DNA of 64,000 nucleotides, taken from Flavobacterium buctense (GTDB lineage: Bacteria; Bacteroidota; Bacteroidia; Flavobacteriales; Flavobacteriaceae). Positions 33,458 through 42,886 of the stretch are shown here, piece after piece. The stretch's first letter is position 1. Every line of letters begins with the position of its first letter. The DNA is taken from NCBI RefSeq assembly GCF_014486695.1, contig NZ_JACTAB010000001.1, positions 248,001 through 312,000 on the forward strand. Direction: 5' to 3'. The notes under the pieces were generated by a model. It was not told the DNA's origin. It saw only the letters and a list, made by a program, of their open reading frames with translations, and did no database searches. Made by a program: the position numbers and the translations under genes.

Positions 33458-35011
33458 ATGTCAACAATTGCACAACAATTCGGCATGACCGAAGCCTTAG
33501 AAATATTAGGCATAAAAGCCATCAACGAAGGAACTTCTACCGGGAATAACCATTTTTCAAACGGTGAAATTTTAGAAAGTTATTCTCCCGTAGACGGACA
33601 ATTAATCGGAAAAGTAAAAACCACTACGCCTGCAGATTACGAAAAAGTAATGCAAACCGCCAGCGAAGCTTTCAAAACTTTTCGCTTAATGCCGGCGCCA
33701 AAACGTGGCGAAATCGTAAGACAGTTTGGTGAAAAATTAAGACTATACAAAGAACCTCTTGGAAAATTAGTTTCCTACGAAATGGGGAAATCTTTACAAG
33801 AAGGTTACGGAGAAGTTCAGGAAATGATAGACATTTGTGATTTTGCAGTAGGTTTATCGCGCCAATTACACGGATTAACGATGCACTCAGAACGTCCGGG
33901 TCACCGCATGTACGAACAATACCATCCGCTTGGAATCGTCGGAATTATTTCGGCTTTTAATTTTCCGGTTGCTGTTTGGGCTTGGAACACCGCTTTAGCC
34001 TGGATTTGCGGAGACGTTTGCGTTTGGAAACCCTCTGAAAAAACGCCTTTATGCGGAATCGCTTGTCAAAATATCATCGCCGAAGTATTGAAAGAAAACA
34101 ACCTTCCGGAAGGAATTTCTTGTTTAATCAACGGGGATTATAAAGTAGGTGAATTAATGACACATGATAAAAGAGTGCCTTTAGTTTCAGCTACCGGTTC
34201 AACTCGTATGGGTAAAATCGTAGCGCAAGCTTGTGCGGCTCGTTTAGGCAATTCCCTTTTAGAATTAGGCGGAAACAATGCCATCATCGTAACTCCGGAT
34301 GCGGATATCAAAATGACGGTTATCGGCGCAGTTTTCGGTGCTGTTGGAACCGCAGGACAACGTTGTACTTCAACTCGCAGATTAATCATCCACGAGAGTA
34401 TTTATGACAAAGTAAGAGATGCGATTGTTGGTGCTTATGGCCAATTGCGAATCGGAAATCCTTTAGACCAAAACAACCACGTTGGACCACTAATCGATAC
34501 GCATGCGGTTGAAATGTACAGCAAAGCCTTAGAAAAAGTTATTGCCGAAGGCGGAAAAATATTAGTGGAAGGCGGTGTTCTTTCTGGCGAAGGTTACGAA
34601 AGCGGTTGTTACGTAAAACCGGCTATTGCCGAAGCTGACAATTCATTTGAAATTGTACAACACGAGACTTTTGCTCCGGTTTTATACTTATTAAAATATT
34701 CGGGCGATGTGCATGATGCTATTGCGATTCAAAACGGCGTTGCACAAGGTTTATCTTCTGCGATTATGACCAACAACTTGCGTGAGGCAGAAGCTTTCTT
34801 GTCGGTTGCCGGTTCAGATTGTGGTATTGCCAATGTAAACATCGGAACTTCCGGTGCTGAAATCGGAGGTGCTTTTGGTGGTGAAAAAGAAACCGGTGGC
34901 GGCCGTGAATCAGGTTCTGACGCCTGGAAAGTCTATATGAGAAGACAAACGAATACGATTAATTATACTACTAGTTTGCCATTGGCACAAGGGATTAAAT
35001 TTGATTTATAG
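33458..35011 (+). CDS. ALDH7 (antiquitin-like) aldehyde dehydrogenase
   Basis: 517 residues. Sequence along GIVGIISAFNFPVAVWAWNT, WKPSEKTPL and the catalytic Cys in GTAGQRCTSTRR is that of the ALDH7 group, whose members oxidise aminoadipate semialdehyde/piperideine-6-carboxylate in lysine breakdown; GLSSAIMTNNLREAE and FGGEKETGGGRESG are late NAD-binding and oligomer segments. The position after haaO suggests aminomuconate semialdehyde as an alternative substrate, but that activity belongs to the ALDH8 group, so the lysine route is preferred. Confidence 0.85.
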   Translation: MSTIAQQFGMTEALEILGIKAINEGTSTGNNHFSNGEILESYSPVDGQLIGKVKTTTPADYEKVMQTASEAFKTFRLMPAPKRGEIVRQFGEKLRLYKEPLGKLVSYEMGKSLQEGYGEVQEMIDICDFAVGLSRQLHGLTMHSERPGHRMYEQYHPLGIVGIISAFNFPVAVWAWNTALAWICGDVCVWKPSEKTPLCGIACQNIIAEVLKENNLPEGISCLINGDYKVGELMTHDKRVPLVSATGSTRMGKIVAQACAARLGNSLLELGGNNAIIVTPDADIKMTVIGAVFGAVGTAGQRCTSTRRLIIHESIYDKVRDAIVGAYGQLRIGNPLDQNNHVGPLIDTHAVEMYSKALEKVIAEGGKILVEGGVLSGEGYESGCYVKPAIAEADNSFEIVQHETFAPVLYLLKYSGDVHDAIAIQNGVAQGLSSAIMTNNLREAEAFLSVAGSDCGIANVNIGTSGAEIGGAFGGEKETGGGRESGSDAWKVYMRRQTNTINYTTSLPLAQGIKFDL

Positions 35012-35027
35012 CCGAAATAAATCGATA

Positions 35028-35057
35028 AAAAAAGTCCCGAATTATCGGGACTTTTTT
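35028..35057. terminator. Bidirectional terminator between the ALDH7 and phnA genes
   Basis: AAAAAAGTCCCGA, loop ATTA, TCGGGACTTTTTT; T runs on both strands. Confidence 0.85.
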
Positions 35058-35075
35058 ATTGGTATAAACTTAAAG

Positions 35076-35651
35076 TTATTTAGTTTTCTTAACGTATTGC
35101 GTCAAAATCACTATATGTTGTCCTTCAACTCTGCCTTCAATTTGTTCGGCGTTGTCCCAAACTACTTTAATATTGTGAACCGCTGCGCCGCGTTTTGCAG
35201 TGAAATTCGCGCCTTTCACATCCAAATCTTTAATTAACACCACTGAATCTCCGTCGAATAAAAGATTGCCATTAGAATCTTTGTGTACAATTTTGCCTTC
35301 TTCATCTTCTCCTTCTCCTGTGGCTTTCGCCCATTCTAATGCCTCTTCATCCAAGTACATCATGTCGAGTAAATCGTGGTTTTTTAATCGCGCTAACATG
35401 CGCCAAGAAACAATTTGCACCGGAAGATTTTCATTCCACATGCTATCGCTCAAACCACGCCAATCATTGGCATTAGTGGTGTCAGAATTTTCGATTTGGT
35501 CTTTTAAAGATTTTGTAATTAAAATACAATTTTCAGGAATGTCTTCGGTTTTTGGCTCAACTAAATAGACAACTAAATTCTCTTCGCTTCCGCTGATTTC
35601 ACATTTGGAATCGCTTCTGTCTTTTAATCTTTTCTCGGTAACAATACTCAT
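35076..35651 (-). CDS. phnA: PhnA (YjdM-like) protein
   Basis: 191 residues. The C-terminal 70 residues (KDSNGNLLFDGDSVVLIKDL, then KRGAAVHNI and EGQHIVILTQYVKK) are the PhnA domain. The N-terminus has one Cys (CEISGSEENLVVY), like the zinc-ribbon remnant in longer family members. Despite its name the protein is not clearly involved in phosphonate use. Transcribed 18 bp after the small beta-barrel gene on the same strand. Confidence 0.88.
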   Translation of the reverse strand: MSIVTEKRLKDRSDSKCEISGSEENLVVYLVEPKTEDIPENCILITKSLKDQIENSDTTNANDWRGLSDSMWNENLPVQIVSWRMLARLKNHDLLDMMYLDEEALEWAKATGEGEDEEGKIVHKDSNGNLLFDGDSVVLIKDLDVKGANFTAKRGAAVHNIKVVWDNAEQIEGRVEGQHIVILTQYVKKTK

Positions 35652-35669
35652 TAGGTTTGGCTTAAATTA

Positions 35670-36164
35670 TTATAGGTTGAACGAAGCACCAATAGTAAAC
35701 ACGAATTGGTTATTATAGTTTTCAAATCCGTTTACATCGGTATCATATCTGGCTAATGGCACATTGGCTTCGGCAAACATTCCGAATCCATTAGTGAAAA
35801 AATATCTCGCACCAAGATGTCCGCCAAAATTTCGCAACCCTAAATTCAATCCCGGATAAACATCAATATTATCACTCAATTTTAAAACGTTTCCGATATT
35901 GGCATTGAAACGCACTTTCAAATCGGCTCTATCTTCAAAACGAGGCTTAAAGCCTGCTATTTCATTGGCATTGAGCATATAACCTGCCACGATTCCGAAA
36001 GACATGTTTTCGCCCACTCCGAAATCAGCGGAAACACCTATTCCGGTTCCGCCATCTTGCATAGTCATACCTACTTGTCCTTTAATGTCTCCTTTTCCTT
36101 TAAACGCTTGTGCATTGGCAAAACTTACCACAGCCAAAGCTACCATAGTGATTATTTTTCTCAT
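35670..36164 (-). CDS. Small outer-membrane beta-barrel-like protein
   Basis: 164 residues. Signal peptide MRKIITMVALAVVSFANAQ. The mature part alternates glycine- and aromatic-rich strands (IGVSADFGVGENMSFGIVAG, LGARYFFTNGFGMFAEA) and ends FTIGASFNL with a hydrophobic last residue, the pattern of an eight-strand barrel. No family name or function can be given. Confidence 0.72.
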   Translation of the reverse strand: MRKIITMVALAVVSFANAQAFKGKGDIKGQVGMTMQDGGTGIGVSADFGVGENMSFGIVAGYMLNANEIAGFKPRFEDRADLKVRFNANIGNVLKLSDNIDVYPGLNLGLRNFGGHLGARYFFTNGFGMFAEANVPLARYDTDVNGFENYNNQFVFTIGASFNL

Positions 36165-36183
36165 AATTATTTAAATTAAAGCA

Positions 36184-36191
36184 CAAATATA
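36184..36191 (-). promoter_or_regulatory. -7 element of the barrel gene
   Basis: TATATTTG on the minus strand, 19 bases before the ATG. Confidence 0.45.
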
Positions 36192-36230
36192 AGGTATTAG
36201 AAAATAGTAATTTGCAGAATTATTTTGAAA

Positions 36231-36968
36231 TCAATTCCTGCCTTTTTCGTTAAAATACAATTCGTTTAAAGGTTCACTTTGCCAAAATTCTTTAGTGTGG
36301 ACATCCATAATCGTCAATGGTCCTTTAAAAGCGGCTCCGGTATCCACATTCCAAACACAAGCTTTTTGCACCGGAATGGTTTCTCCTATTCGCGTGACCG
36401 GAGTGTGACCAATGTAAATCTCGTCATACAAAGTGAGCCTTCTTGGATACAACCAACTGTCTTTAGCAATAGTGGAATCTAAAGCCAATGCCGATTCCCA
36501 CAGCGTTCTGTCCCAATAAAATAATTTAGGGAAATATTCATAATGAATGCCATTCATATTCGTAAATCCGGCGTGAATAAACAACCGGTTTTCCTCATCG
36601 AGAAAATAATTGTCCAATCCAATTAGAAAATCAATATGCAGTTTCTTCGTCGCTTCCGATATTTTTTCATAAGCCAAAACCGTAGCTTCACCGCCGTGTT
36701 TGTACCACATTTTTTCGTCAAAATTCTTTGTATTGCCTTCTAACCAATCTAACAATAACTCATCATGATTGCCTCGAAGAAAAATGCAATGCTGTTTTTT
36801 ACCCAAATCGATTAAATAATTAATGACTTGTGGCGATTCGCTCCAACCATCGACATAATCACCCAGAAAAATAAGTGTGTCATTCGTGGTTACCTTAGCC
36901 CTTTCCATGACTTGGTGAAGTGCTCTTAATCCGCCATGAATATCGCCGATTACTAATATTCTATCCAT
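36231..36968 (-). CDS. Calcineurin-like (PPP-type) phosphoesterase
   Basis: 245 residues. Metal-binding motifs in order: GDIHGGLRAL (residues 8-17), GDYVDGWSES, GNHDELLLDW and late IGHTPVTRIG. Similar to bacterial serine/threonine protein phosphatases of the PrpA type. Its start overlaps the end of the AlbA_2 gene by 8 bp, so the two are translationally coupled. The natural substrate is unknown. Confidence 0.88.
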   Translation of the reverse strand: MDRILVIGDIHGGLRALHQVMERAKVTTNDTLIFLGDYVDGWSESPQVINYLIDLGKKQHCIFLRGNHDELLLDWLEGNTKNFDEKMWYKHGGEATVLAYEKISEATKKLHIDFLIGLDNYFLDEENRLFIHAGFTNMNGIHYEYFPKLFYWDRTLWESALALDSTIAKDSWLYPRRLTLYDEIYIGHTPVTRIGETIPVQKACVWNVDTGAAFKGPLTIMDVHTKEFWQSEPLNELYFNEKGRN

Positions 36969-38112
36969 TAATTTCGTTGTATTTCATTTTTCTTAAAATG
37001 CGCATCGCCTCTTTAAAACTCAAATAAACATTGGCTTTCTTTTGGGCTTTCAAGAATGGCTTGGCTTCAATTAATTTTTGCTTGGCTTCTTCAAAACCGT
37101 TCAAATAACAAATCATCAAAGTGGAAGACAAATTCTCTAAGTCTTTTTCTTCGCGTTCGGAAATCGTGATTCCTTTTTGCAATTTATTAATTAAAGCCAA
37201 ATTAGAATTATAAATGTGATGCAGCATTTTTTTATTGTAAGCCGGTGGTTCAAACAGCATTTTGGTTTCCATTTTGTAATACCCATTGTCAAAAAAATGT
37301 ATCGTCAATTGTTCCAATGGATAAAAACTGGTTTTGTCATTCAACCCAAGCGGAACATGTTCTACAATCGTAAAACTATGGTCGTCATACTGAATAGAAA
37401 CCACATCGAGTGCCGAATAAAAAAGCTTTACTTGTTCGTTAATCAATTCAATATCGACTCGGGAAAGATAAGTCGTATCGCGGATTTTTTTCGGAATTCC
37501 GGCCCAACAAATCACAAATAACTCTTTGAAAACTTTATATTTCGAAGGCATATCACCGTGTCGTACATTCATGAAATCCATCACACCATCGAGCGTGTAA
37601 GCTATGCTGTTTCGCGAATTGTTTTCAATGCTAATCACCGTTTCGATATTCTGCTTCGAATACGGAATTTTATCTTCTGTTGGCATCGAATTACTGCCCA
37701 CTCTCACAAAAACGGTATTCGCCAAAATCGTGTGAATGTTTTTCTTGAAAAAAGACGTTTTGTGTTTCGGTTTAATCGTTACCAAGCCAACAACTCTGTC
37801 TTTGGGCAAATTGGGGAAAGGCACATTTTCGTATTGAATTTTAGGCGGATTCTCCAAGTAAGCGTTGACCAAATTCTGTATCCGACTGTCGTCAAAAAAA
37901 TCGTCGCCCAAAATTTCGTTTTCCTGATCTTCAACACCAACAACAATATAAGAATTATTCGAAGGATTAGAATTAGACAACGCGCAAATATGTTTTAAAA
38001 ACTTGGCTTTTCCTTCTTTGGTATGCAAATTCAACTGACGCTTCTTATCATAAAAACTGCACTCATCGTTGTGAGCTAGGAGGTTTTTTATGAGAAGACG
38101 CTTGTTTATCAT
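36961..38112 (-). CDS. AlbA_2 (Schlafen-like) domain protein
   Basis: 383 residues. The N-terminal AlbA_2 domain (about 30-160: ALSNSNPSNNSYIVVGVEDQ is its core; KTSFFKKNIHTI and FVRVGSNSMPT follow) is found in nucleic-acid-binding and Schlafen-type proteins. The C-terminal 200 residues have no recognisable domain; IYNSNLALINKL and LKAQKKANVYLSFKEAMRIL suggest helices. Coupled to a phosphatase gene. Possibly regulatory or stress-related; the role is open. Confidence 0.75.
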   Translation of the reverse strand: MINKRLLIKNLLAHNDECSFYDKKRQLNLHTKEGKAKFLKHICALSNSNPSNNSYIVVGVEDQENEILGDDFFDDSRIQNLVNAYLENPPKIQYENVPFPNLPKDRVVGLVTIKPKHKTSFFKKNIHTILANTVFVRVGSNSMPTEDKIPYSKQNIETVISIENNSRNSIAYTLDGVMDFMNVRHGDMPSKYKVFKELFVICWAGIPKKIRDTTYLSRVDIELINEQVKLFYSALDVVSIQYDDHSFTIVEHVPLGLNDKTSFYPLEQLTIHFFDNGYYKMETKMLFEPPAYNKKMLHHIYNSNLALINKLQKGITISEREEKDLENLSSTLMICYLNGFEEAKQKLIEAKPFLKAQKKANVYLSFKEAMRILRKMKYNEING

Positions 38113-38115
38113 ATA

Positions 38116-38186
38116 GTGGTCAGTGTTCAGTAATCAGTGTTCAGCACTCAGTCACTGCCAACTGAATACTGAACACTGAATACTAA
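38116..38186. repeat. Intergenic word array, CAGTGTTCAGT type
   Basis: Left arm GGTCAGTGTTCAGTAATCAG with TGTTCAG; right arm CTGAATACTGAACACTGAAT with ACT (38162-38184), roughly inverted. Lies between the aldo/keto reductase and AlbA_2 genes. Confidence 0.75.
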
Positions 38187-38187
38187 T

Positions 38188-39054
38188 TTACGGTACTTCA
38201 TTCCCCATACTTTCCGTCCAAATGGCAAACCAATCTTCTTGTTCCAATTGCAATTCTGTCGCTTTCATTAAGGATTGAATTCGGGCGACATTAACCGTTC
38301 CGGCGACCGGAAGCACTTTGGCCGGATGTTTTAAAATCCAAGCCAATAAAATCGTATCCGAACCAAAATGGTATTTTTTTACCAATTCTGCCAATAGTTT
38401 TTTTAGTCTTCTGGTTTGTTCAATGTCTTCTCTAAATACGGTTCCCAATGGATTCCAACTCATCGGACGAATGTTATGCAGTTGCATATAATCAAAACTG
38501 CCGTCTAACATCGCTTCATGATGTGTTGCCGAAAATTGCACTTGGTTGTAACTGATTTCGGTTTTTTGACGAATCAATTCGGTTTGCCACGCGGTAAAAT
38601 TGGACAAACCAAAATCTATAATCTTGCCTTCTTTTTTGAGTTTTTCAACGGCTTCCACAATTTCATCAGCTTCCATCAACGGACTTGGGCGATGCAAAAG
38701 GAAAACATCCAAATAATCGGTTTGGAGATTTTTTAGGGATTGCTCTGCCGACCAAATAATATAGTCTTTGGAATAATTATAGTGTTTGATTTTATTGTCT
38801 CTACCATGAGTAAGTTGTATGCCGCATTTTGAAATCAATTGCATGTCTTTTCTATCTATTTTACTTTGGGCGAAAGCCTTTCCAAAATCGGCTTCGGTAG
38901 TGTAACCTCCGTAAATATCGGCATGGTCGAAAGTGGTGATTTGGTTTTCAATACAAAGCTGTATGAGATGCGCCATTTCGGAAGTATTAAGCTTTTTATC
39001 CCAAATGCCCCAATTCATAGTTCCGGCAATTATGGGCGATAGTTTTGTTTGCAT
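38188..39054 (-). CDS. Aldo/keto reductase
   Basis: 288 residues, TIM barrel. FDHADIYGGYTTEADFGKAF carries the catalytic Asp/Tyr; SKCGIQL has the Lys; LLHRPSPLM the His; the NADPH-binding end is VLPVAGTVNVARIQS. Close to the E. coli YdhF group. Substrate unknown; NADPH-dependent carbonyl reduction is likely. Confidence 0.9.
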   Translation of the reverse strand: MQTKLSPIIAGTMNWGIWDKKLNTSEMAHLIQLCIENQITTFDHADIYGGYTTEADFGKAFAQSKIDRKDMQLISKCGIQLTHGRDNKIKHYNYSKDYIIWSAEQSLKNLQTDYLDVFLLHRPSPLMEADEIVEAVEKLKKEGKIIDFGLSNFTAWQTELIRQKTEISYNQVQFSATHHEAMLDGSFDYMQLHNIRPMSWNPLGTVFREDIEQTRRLKKLLAELVKKYHFGSDTILLAWILKHPAKVLPVAGTVNVARIQSLMKATELQLEQEDWFAIWTESMGNEVP

Positions 39055-39256
39055 TTTTATGATTTTTAAGAAATGTATTGTAATTGTTTTTGTTTTTTGC
39101 GCTTTGGAAAAATTTCTTATTTTGCCGACGAAAAATAAGAAAACAGTTTAGGTCTTAAAATTATAAAAAGAAAATCATAAATCGTCCTTAAAATTGGGAT
39201 GTTTTGCAAAGTTTTAACGCATTATTAACATCGCGTAACCTAATAAATTTTCACTT

Positions 39257-39286
39257 TTGAAATGTTAAAATTATAATGTACATATA
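39257..39286 (+). promoter_or_regulatory. Possible promoter of the moxR-bat operon
   Basis: TTG (39257-39259), 19 bp, TACATATA (39279-39286), a weak fit to TAnnTTTG. The ATG is 19 bases farther on. Confidence 0.35.
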
Positions 39287-39305
39287 GTAGAACAAATAGA
39301 ACACT

Positions 39306-40310
39306 ATGGAAGAAAATGGTACTGCTTTAGATATCAGAGCAATTAATGCAAAAATAGAACATGAAAGTGCTTTTATCGACTTGTTGACGATGGAAATGAA
39401 CAAAGTCATCGTAGGTCAAAAGCACATGGTTGAGCGATTGTTAATTGGACTTTTAGGACAAGGGCATATCCTTTTGGAAGGTGTTCCGGGTTTGGCAAAA
39501 ACCTTAGCCATTAACACCTTATCACAAGCTGTTCACGGGAGTTTCAGCCGTATTCAGTTCACACCCGATTTATTACCGGCAGACGTTATCGGAACGATGA
39601 TTTACAATATCAAAGCTAATGAGTTTTCGATAAAAAAAGGACCCATCTTCGCCAATTTCGTTTTAGCCGATGAGATCAATCGTGCGCCGGCCAAAGTACA
39701 ATCGGCTTTATTGGAAGCCATGCAGGAAAAACAAGTGACGATTGGCGATACGACTTTCAAATTAGACAAACCGTTTTTGGTATTGGCTACGCAAAATCCA
39801 ATCGAGCAAGAAGGAACTTATCCTTTACCGGAAGCTCAAGTTGACCGTTTTATGCTAAAAACCGTTATCGATTATCCAAAAATGGAAGAAGAGCGAATGG
39901 TAGTTCGTCAAAACTTAAAAGGTGCTTTTGAAAAAGTAAATCCGGTAGTTACTGTTGAGCAAATTCTTCGCGCCCAAGAAGCCGTTCGTGAAGTTTATAT
40001 GGACGAGAAGATTGAAAAATACATCTTAGACATCATTTTTGCCACTAGAACTCCTGAAAAATACAAATTAGAAAGTTTAAAACCATTGATCAGTTTCGGA
40101 GCTTCTCCTCGTGGAAGCATCAACTTGGCTACTGCAGCCAAATGTTATGCTTTTATCAAACGTCGCGGTTATGTAATTCCGGAAGACGTTCGTGCTGTGG
40201 TTCATGATGTGTTACGTCATAGAATCGGAGTAACTTACGAAGCCGAAGCCGAAAACATTACCTCAGTTGACATCATCAACAAAATCGTAAACGAAATTGA
40301 AGTACCTTAA
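39306..40310 (+). CDS. MoxR-family AAA+ ATPase
   Basis: 334 residues. Walker A GVPGLAKT, Walker B LADEINRAP, sensor 1 in ATQNPIEQEGTYPLPEAQ, a late ASPRGS arginine-finger region. It is a putative chaperone that acts on the VWA proteins encoded downstream; first gene of the Bat operon. Confidence 0.95.
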   Translation: MEENGTALDIRAINAKIEHESAFIDLLTMEMNKVIVGQKHMVERLLIGLLGQGHILLEGVPGLAKTLAINTLSQAVHGSFSRIQFTPDLLPADVIGTMIYNIKANEFSIKKGPIFANFVLADEINRAPAKVQSALLEAMQEKQVTIGDTTFKLDKPFLVLATQNPIEQEGTYPLPEAQVDRFMLKTVIDYPKMEEERMVVRQNLKGAFEKVNPVVTVEQILRAQEAVREVYMDEKIEKYILDIIFATRTPEKYKLESLKPLISFGASPRGSINLATAAKCYAFIKRRGYVIPEDVRAVVHDVLRHRIGVTYEAEAENITSVDIINKIVNEIEVP

Positions 40311-40321
40311 TTTAGTTGGCA

Positions 40322-40376
40322 TTGCTCAGTAATCAGTTGGCAGACTGAACACTGAACACTGAATACTGAACACTAA
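40322..40376. repeat. Intergenic word array, ACTGAACACTGA type
   Basis: Left: TTGCTCAGTAATCAGTTGGC; right: AGACTGAACACTGAACACTG followed by AATACTGAACACT. Same words as at 38116, in the gap between moxR and the DUF58 gene of one operon. Confidence 0.75.
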
Positions 40377-40379
40377 AAT

Positions 40380-41246
40380 ATGGAGACCAAAGACCTTCTC
40401 AAAAAAGTTCGTAAAATCGAAATCAAAACCCGAAGATTGAGTGATCACATCTTTTCGGGCGAGTACCACACGTCATTCAAAGGCCGCGGTATGACGTTTT
40501 CGGAAGTGCGTCAGTACCAGTTTGGCGATGATATTCGTGCCATCGATTGGAATGTGACCGCACGCTACAACGAACCGTATGTAAAGGTTTTTGAAGAAGA
40601 GCGCGAATTGACCATGATGTTAATGGTAGATATTTCGGGTTCGGAAAGTTTTGGAACCAAAAACCAACTGAAAAGCGAAATCGTAACCGAAATTGCAGCC
40701 ACGATGGCTTTTTCAGCGACACAAAACAATGATAAAATAGGTTTGATTTTATTCTCAGACCAAATCGAATTGTACATTCCGCCCAAAAAAGGAAAATCGC
40801 ATGTATTGCGCATCATCCGTGAACTAATCGAATTCCAGCCAAAAAGTAAACGAACCGATTTGTCTCAAGCATTGAAATTCCTATCAGGAACCCAAAAAAA
40901 GAAAGCGATTGTATTCGTGATTTCAGATTTCATGGTCGAAGACGATTACGAGAAAACCTTGAAAATAGCCGGAAAGAAACATGATATCACCGGTGTCAGA
41001 GTGTATGACATTCGGGAAGAAAAAATGCCAAACATTGGGATGGTAGAAATGGAAGATGCCGAAACCGGAGAAGTTTTAGTTGTCAATACCGGGGCTAAAA
41101 AAACGCGTTTGAACTACGAAAAACAATACCAAGACAAAGTGAATTATTTTAAAGATATTTTCTCCAAATGTGGTTCAGGTACTGTAAACACTCGCGTGGA
41201 TGAAAGTTATGTTACCAAATTATTGGGTTATTTTAAATCGAGATAA
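40380..41246 (+). CDS. DUF58 protein with a VWA-like core
   Basis: 288 residues. KGRGMTFSEVRQYQFGDDIR and AIDWNVTARYNEPYVK are the DUF58 signature; MVDISGS is a degenerate metal-adhesion site. Works with the MoxR ATPase in all known arrangements of this operon; cytoplasmic and membrane-linked. Five bp before the next gene. Confidence 0.93.
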   Translation: METKDLLKKVRKIEIKTRRLSDHIFSGEYHTSFKGRGMTFSEVRQYQFGDDIRAIDWNVTARYNEPYVKVFEEERELTMMLMVDISGSESFGTKNQLKSEIVTEIAATMAFSATQNNDKIGLILFSDQIELYIPPKKGKSHVLRIIRELIEFQPKSKRTDLSQALKFLSGTQKKKAIVFVISDFMVEDDYEKTLKIAGKKHDITGVRVYDIREEKMPNIGMVEMEDAETGEVLVVNTGAKKTRLNYEKQYQDKVNYFKDIFSKCGSGTVNTRVDESYVTKLLGYFKSR

Positions 41247-41251
41247 GCAAC

Positions 41252-42886
41252 ATGAAAAGTAAATTAGTTCTGTTTTTATGCCTGCTATCAATTACTGTTT
41301 GGGCCCAACCCAAAAAAGTAACAACCTCTATTGACACCACCAAAAACAAAATCGGCGCCGAGTTCCAACTGACTTTAAAAACCGATGTCGATACCTTATC
41401 CAAAGTAAAATTTCCGGAAAGCAAGTTTTTTGGTGCTTTGGAAGTGATTCAATCTTATAAAATTGACACGGTTAGAAAGGGCGAGCGTTACGAATTGATC
41501 AAAAAATACGGCTTAACGCAATTCGATTCCGGAAAATATACCATTCCAAGAATTCCGGTTATGATAAACGGAAAGGTGTCATTTTCAGACAGTCTTAAAG
41601 TCGAAGTCAATGATGTAAAAGTCGATACATTAAAACAAAAAATGTACGACATCAAAGACATCGTTAAGGTAGAAAGTCCAATGGGAACCTGGTGGATTTA
41701 TGTATTGATTGCTTTGTTAATTGCCATTGCCGGATTCTTTATCTACAAATTCATCAAAAAGATTCAGACCAAAGAGAAAGGCGAAGTTATTGTTTTCAAA
41801 ACACCCATAGAAAAAGCAACGACTTTACTCCAACAATTGGAAGGCAAAGAGCTTTGGCAAAAGGGCGAAATCAAAAGTTATTATTCAGAACTGACTGATA
41901 TTGCCCGTAATTACATTGAAGAAGAAATTCACATTCCGGCCATGGAAAGCACCACTTCGGAACTCATCGAAGGACTGCGAAGAGCCGCAAAACAAAAAAA
42001 ATTAAAGCTTTCCAATGAAACCGTTGAAAACTTAGAAAAAGTCTTAAAACAAGCCGATTTGGTGAAATTCGCCAAAGTAAAACCGCTCGACTTTGAAATC
42101 GAAGAAGACAAAAAACGCATCTCAAATTCAATCGTAACCATTCACAAATCGATTCCGGAAATGGTGGAAGAGGACGATGAATTGGCGCTTTGGAACGAAC
42201 AACAAAAAGAGTTGGCCCGATTGCAAAAACTCAAAAAACAAAAACGCATCAGAATCATTACTACCATAGGAATCGTATTGGGAATGATCGTGATTGCTCT
42301 CGGTAGCTTGATTTATTTCAAAGGTTTTGATTATGTCAAAGACAATCTGATTGGTCATCCGACTAAAGATTTGGTGGAAGGCGAATGGGTTTACAGCGAA
42401 TACGGAAATCCGGGTGTAAAGGTGGAAACGCCAAAAGTCTTAAAAAGAATTGATGCCGAAAAAGCGCTTCCAAAAGAAACCATCGCATTGCTCAAAGAGA
42501 TGCAAATCTTTATTTACGGCAGTATGATTGATAATTTCTACCTTGGCGTGTCAACAGCAACTTTCAAACAAGAAACCCAAATCAATTTAGAACAAGCCGC
42601 AGAAGGTAGTTTGAAAGTATTTGAAGTCCAAGGCGCGAGAAATATTATTGTGAAAACTGAAGATTTCGATACACAAAAGGGAATCAGCGGGAAAAAAGCT
42701 TACGGAACCTTGGTTATGATTGATAAAAATAACGGCAAATCGACCAAGTTGTATTACGAAATTCTGGTTTTTGCACAAAGCAATGGCTTGCAACAAATCA
42801 CCATTATGCATGAAGAAAGCGATAAATATGGTAAACAAATTGCTGAAAGAGTGTTGAATTCGGTGGAATTAAAAATAGCAGACTGA
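41252..42886 (+). CDS. Extra Bat-operon membrane protein
   Basis: 544 residues. Signal peptide (ends VWAQ), BatD-like periplasmic beta domain (about 20-130), transmembrane helix at about 147-167 (WWIYVLIALLIAIAGFFIYK), cytoplasmic helical region (about 170-330), second helix (RIITTIGIVLGMIVIALGSL), then a periplasmic domain of about 190 residues that I do not recognise. Many Bat operons have a short protein here; the extended C-terminal domain is unusual. The stop shares its A with the BatA ATG. Confidence 0.8.
   Translation: MKSKLVLFLCLLSITVWAQPKKVTTSIDTTKNKIGAEFQLTLKTDVDTLSKVKFPESKFFGALEVIQSYKIDTVRKGERYELIKKYGLTQFDSGKYTIPRIPVMINGKVSFSDSLKVEVNDVKVDTLKQKMYDIKDIVKVESPMGTWWIYVLIALLIAIAGFFIYKFIKKIQTKEKGEVIVFKTPIEKATTLLQQLEGKELWQKGEIKSYYSELTDIARNYIEEEIHIPAMESTTSELIEGLRRAAKQKKLKLSNETVENLEKVLKQADLVKFAKVKPLDFEIEEDKKRISNSIVTIHKSIPEMVEEDDELALWNEQQKELARLQKLKKQKRIRIITTIGIVLGMIVIALGSLIYFKGFDYVKDNLIGHPTKDLVEGEWVYSEYGNPGVKVETPKVLKRIDAEKALPKETIALLKEMQIFIYGSMIDNFYLGVSTATFKQETQINLEQAAEGSLKVFEVQGARNIIVKTEDFDTQKGISGKKAYGTLVMIDKNNGKSTKLYYEILVFAQSNGLQQITIMHEESDKYGKQIAERVLNSVELKIAD

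Noticed and set aside
35001-35237. Plus-strand frame between the ALDH7 and phnA genes
   Set aside because: It runs through a bidirectional terminator and the phnA coding region, with no motif.
38116-38186. CRISPR-like look of the ACTGA/TCAGT word arrays
   Set aside because: No regular repeat-spacer alternation, units are 5-11 bp and imperfect, and no cas genes are nearby.
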